From Phycisphaeraceae bacterium (lineage in GTDB: Bacteria > Planctomycetota > Phycisphaerae > Phycisphaerales > Phycisphaeraceae): a DNA stretch of 7,512 nucleotides. The notes under the pieces are model-generated. The model made no database searches. It had not been told where the DNA came from and worked only from the letters and a program-made list of their open reading frames with translations. The position numbers and the translations under genes were made by a program. Position 1 is the first letter of the stretch. Each line of letters opens with the position of its first letter. The stretch lies in assembly GCA_007119405.1 (NCBI GenBank), contig SKPT01000017.1, positions 1 to 7,512 of the forward strand, in the 5' to 3' direction. Of this stretch, positions 5,213-7,512 are shown one piece after another.

Positions 5213-7512
5213 TCACCCACCCTCGCCGTCGGCCTCGTCGTCGCCCGCCGTCGGCAGCAGCACCGTCCGCTCGCCGAAGCTCAGCACCAGCGCCCCGTCG
5301 ACGGCCGCGGCACGCCCGAGGCTCAGCGGCTGGGGCAGGCGGTCGATCACGTGCTCGGCCAGCAGCGTGCCGGACTGGCGGTCCAGCACGTACAGCCGGT
5401 GCGGCCCGACAGAGTCGACGTCGCCGCCCCGGCCGGGCCCCATCAGCTCGAGCCGCTGGCCCGGCCCCTCGCGGACCTGCACCGCCACGCCGTCCTGGTC
5501 AACGTGGATGACATTGCCCCCCCGCCCGCCGCGACGCCACGTCGTGGCGCCGGCGGCGCCGACCTGCCGCGCCAGCACGACCACGTGCCGGCGGGTGACG
5601 ATCTGCCGGACCAGGTGCGCCGTCTCGGGCAGGTCGATCGCGTCGCGCCACAGGCGGTTGCCCCGGCTGTCGAGCGTCACGGCCTGCTCGTGCGTACGGA
5701 TGTGCCACAGCCCGTGCGCCGCCAGGGCCTCGAAGTCACCCGCCTGCTGCCCGTCCACGACCGTCAGCCGCTGCACCAGCTCGCCGCTGCCGGCCTCGAT
5801 GACCAGCGCCCGGCCGTCGGCGTCGCGGACGATCAGCAGGTGATCGTCGGCCCAGGCCTCGCCGGTCAACTCCGCCGCCGACGCCGTGACCCGCCACGCC
5901 ACCTGCCCGGTGCGGCTGCGGTAGGCGGTGATCTCGCGCTCGGCGACGGTGACGACCAGCCCGGGCCCGGCGAAGCCGACCCATCGGCTGGGCTCGGGGC
6001 TTTCCAGGGCGCGCGGCTCGCCGGTGGACTCGTCCAGCAGCAGCAGCGTGCCCACCGCGGCCCGCGTCTCGGCGCCCGCCACGCCGGCGACGGCGAAGCT
6101 GTCGCCATCGCTGGCCACGGCGGTGACGCGGTCGAGCTCGCCGAGGCGCGACCAGAGGATCTGCCCGCTGGCGCGGTCGAGGCCCACCAGCCGGCCCTCG
6201 GCGTCGGCGAGCAGGATGGCGCTCGTGCCGGCGGCGGCGTGCAGGGCCGGCCCATCCGGCCCCGGCTCGGGCCGGGCCAGCGGGCGATCGTCCACCATCT
6301 CGCGGAAGTGCCGCTGGCCCACGTGCAGCACCGCGTCGCGTGCGGCCGGATCACCGGCCACCTCCATCGCCCGCGCCACGTCGATCGTCGGCCAGATCGC
6401 CTCGCCCGTGTCCACGTCCAGCGTGGCCAGGCGCGCCTCGCCGGGCGAGAAGAGCACCAGGTGCCCGTCGCCGCCGTGCAGCAGCCTTGGCTGGGCCATC
6501 TCCAGCTCGGCCGCCCAGGCGTGCTCGGTGCCCCCGGCGCGGTGCAGGTGCAGCTTGCCCTCATCCAGCAGCAGCAGATGATCGGTGCCTGGCGCGGCGG
6601 CGTTGTCGTGGCGGACGATCGGCCGACCCGCCAGCGCCCGGGGTGAGCCCAGCGGCAGCTCGAGCTCGGCCAGGCCGGCCGCGGCGCTCACCGGCTGCTC
6701 ACTTAGCCGAACCAGCCAATCCGCCAGCGGCAGCGGCTGCCCGTCGCGGTGCGGCGCCAGGTCCGGGTGCTCCTGTCCGACCTGCCTCAGCCAGGCGATG
6801 GCCAGCTCGGCCCGGCCCTGGCGCTCGTGGTGCTGGGCCAGCCGGCCCGCGGCGGCGGCACGGTCGCTGCGCCGCCAGGACTGCTCGTACGCCAGGCGAA
6901 GCTGCCGCGCCGCCTCGACATCGCGCTGGCGGTCGATCAGCACGTCGGCGGCGATGAGCCTGGCCTGCGGGGCGACCCGGGCCTCAGGGTAGCGCTCGGC
7001 CAGGGCGATCAGGTCCTCGGCCTGCGGCGCCGGCCGCTCGGTCAGCTCGTCGAGGCGATGCCGCGCCAGCCGGTCGTATTTCTCGTAGACCTCCGGCCCC
7101 AGCCGCGCCACCAGCCGCCCCAGCCGACGCCGCGCCTCGAGCCCGGCCTGCCGCGAGACCAGCGGCTGCTCGTAGAGGTGACGCGCCAGCGCCGGCTCGG
7201 TCAGCACCGATTGCAGGTGATCCACGGCGGCGCGGCCCCGGCCGGCCCGCTCGTGAAAGTGGGCCACCGCCAGGTGGTAGGCGACTTCCTGCCCCGGGCC
7301 GGCGGTGACGGTGGCGACGCGGTCGTAGAGGCCCTGGCGGGTGTCGTTGTCCAGCCCGCCGGCATCGCGGGCCAGGGCGAGCAGGTTCTCGAACAGGTGT
7401 CGCTGGCGCTGCGGGTCGCGCGGGCCGGCGCCCGGTCGCACCAGCGCCGCCAGGGCGTGGTCGGCGCCTTCGAGCACGGCCTGGCCGCGGCCGGAGCGCC
7501 GGGCCAGCTCCG
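5213..7512 (-). CDS. Helical-repeat plus PQQ-like beta-propeller protein, 5'-truncated
   Basis: Large protein, probably extracytoplasmic; molecular role unknown. The frame stays open to the right edge, so the true start and any signal peptide lie outside; GTG at 7477 is simply the first internal start-like codon (residue 1 below). Residues 1 to about 265 are Ala/Leu/Arg-rich amphipathic helices resembling tetratricopeptide-type repeats, e.g. VAYHLAVAHFHERAGRGRAA at 65-84 and AGRLAQHHERQGRAELAIAW at 210-229. From about 285 to 740 the protein becomes beta-rich with recurring PQQ/BamB-like blade motifs: LATLDVDTGEAIW (350-362), LVGLDRASGQILW (430-442), LLLLDESTGE (478-487), ITAYRSRTGQVAW (516-528), ALVIEAGSGELV (557-568), VTLDSRGNRLW (600-610) and LYVLDRQSGTLL (695-706). 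These give a seven- or eight-bladed propeller. It ends in an acidic tail, DDEADGEGG. BamB-type propellers act as protein-interaction scaffolds; PQQ enzyme activity is not implied, since catalytic dehydrogenase residues are not evident. Strong family-level call only. Confidence 0.88.
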   Translation of the reverse strand, partial: ELARRSGRGQAVLEGADHALAALVRPGAGPRDPQRQRHLFENLLALARDAGGLDNDTRQGLYDRVATVTAGPGQEVAYHLAVAHFHERAGRGRAAVDHLQSVLTEPALARHLYEQPLVSRQAGLEARRRLGRLVARLGPEVYEKYDRLARHRLDELTERPAPQAEDLIALAERYPEARVAPQARLIAADVLIDRQRDVEAARQLRLAYEQSWRRSDRAAAAGRLAQHHERQGRAELAIAWLRQVGQEHPDLAPHRDGQPLPLADWLVRLSEQPVSAAAGLAELELPLGSPRALAGRPIVRHDNAAAPGTDHLLLLDEGKLHLHRAGGTEHAWAAELEMAQPRLLHGGDGHLVLFSPGEARLATLDVDTGEAIWPTIDVARAMEVAGDPAARDAVLHVGQRHFREMVDDRPLARPEPGPDGPALHAAAGTSAILLADAEGRLVGLDRASGQILWSRLGELDRVTAVASDGDSFAVAGVAGAETRAAVGTLLLLDESTGEPRALESPEPSRWVGFAGPGLVVTVAEREITAYRSRTGQVAWRVTASAAELTGEAWADDHLLIVRDADGRALVIEAGSGELVQRLTVVDGQQAGDFEALAAHGLWHIRTHEQAVTLDSRGNRLWRDAIDLPETAHLVRQIVTRRHVVVLARQVGAAGATTWRRGGRGGNVIHVDQDGVAVQVREGPGQRLELMGPGRGGDVDSVGPHRLYVLDRQSGTLLAEHVIDRLPQPLSLGRAAAVDGALVLSFGERTVLLPTAGDDEADGEGG

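Noticed and set aside
3919..5511. 530-codon plus frame opposite the kinase gene
   Set aside because: It is antisense to an intact PfkB gene with the DPTGAGD signature and runs through the kinase promoter; composition is typical of a GC-rich shadow frame.
5063..6646. 527-codon plus frame opposite the propeller gene
   Set aside because: The minus frame shows repeated D-x-x-T/S-G-x-x-x-W blade motifs; the plus frame is Arg/Pro/Gln/His-rich with no domain pattern.

Overview
The window is very GC-rich with strong G/C preference at third codon positions. It carries three rightward genes (left) and three leftward genes (right) that converge at about 2773-2837. The best taxonomic hint is a secreted protein combining dockerin-like calcium loops (D-x-N-x-D-G-x-x-D-x-x-D) with a C-terminal PEP-CTERM sorting signal, plus a large helical-repeat/PQQ-type propeller protein. 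This mix is typical of Planctomycetota, most likely a member of the Phycisphaerae; that placement is inference from gene content, not from a marker-gene comparison.

Left half, plus strand: the 3' part of a lipid A/lysophospholipid acyltransferase gene (LpxL/HtrB type, cut by the window's left edge); a complete tyrosyl-tRNA synthetase gene (tyrS) with a -10-like element so close to its ATG that the mRNA may be leaderless; and a small unrecognised lipoprotein gene with a strong Shine-Dalgarno sequence and more relaxed codon use than its neighbours.

Right half, minus strand, read from the right edge inwards: the 3' part of a helical-repeat plus PQQ-like beta-propeller gene (cut by the right edge); a PfkB-family sugar/nucleoside kinase gene behind a clear extended -10 promoter; and a secreted Trp-rich protein gene with dockerin-like and PEP-CTERM ends, closed by a good intrinsic terminator at 2783-2808. 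The 188-nt spacer between the kinase and secreted-protein genes holds a possible promoter and a set of mutually exclusive inverted repeats.

The genes do not form one obvious pathway: envelope lipid modification, translation and carbohydrate/nucleoside phosphorylation are housekeeping-type functions, while the lipoprotein, the PEP-CTERM protein and the propeller protein are probably envelope or extracytoplasmic. I see no tRNA or rRNA gene, CRISPR array, transposon or phage gene, and no convincing previously undescribed multi-gene system. The observations worth a second look are regulatory (leaderless tyrS, extended -10 promoter, alternative hairpins), the atypical kinase substrate loop, and the unrecognised lipoprotein.
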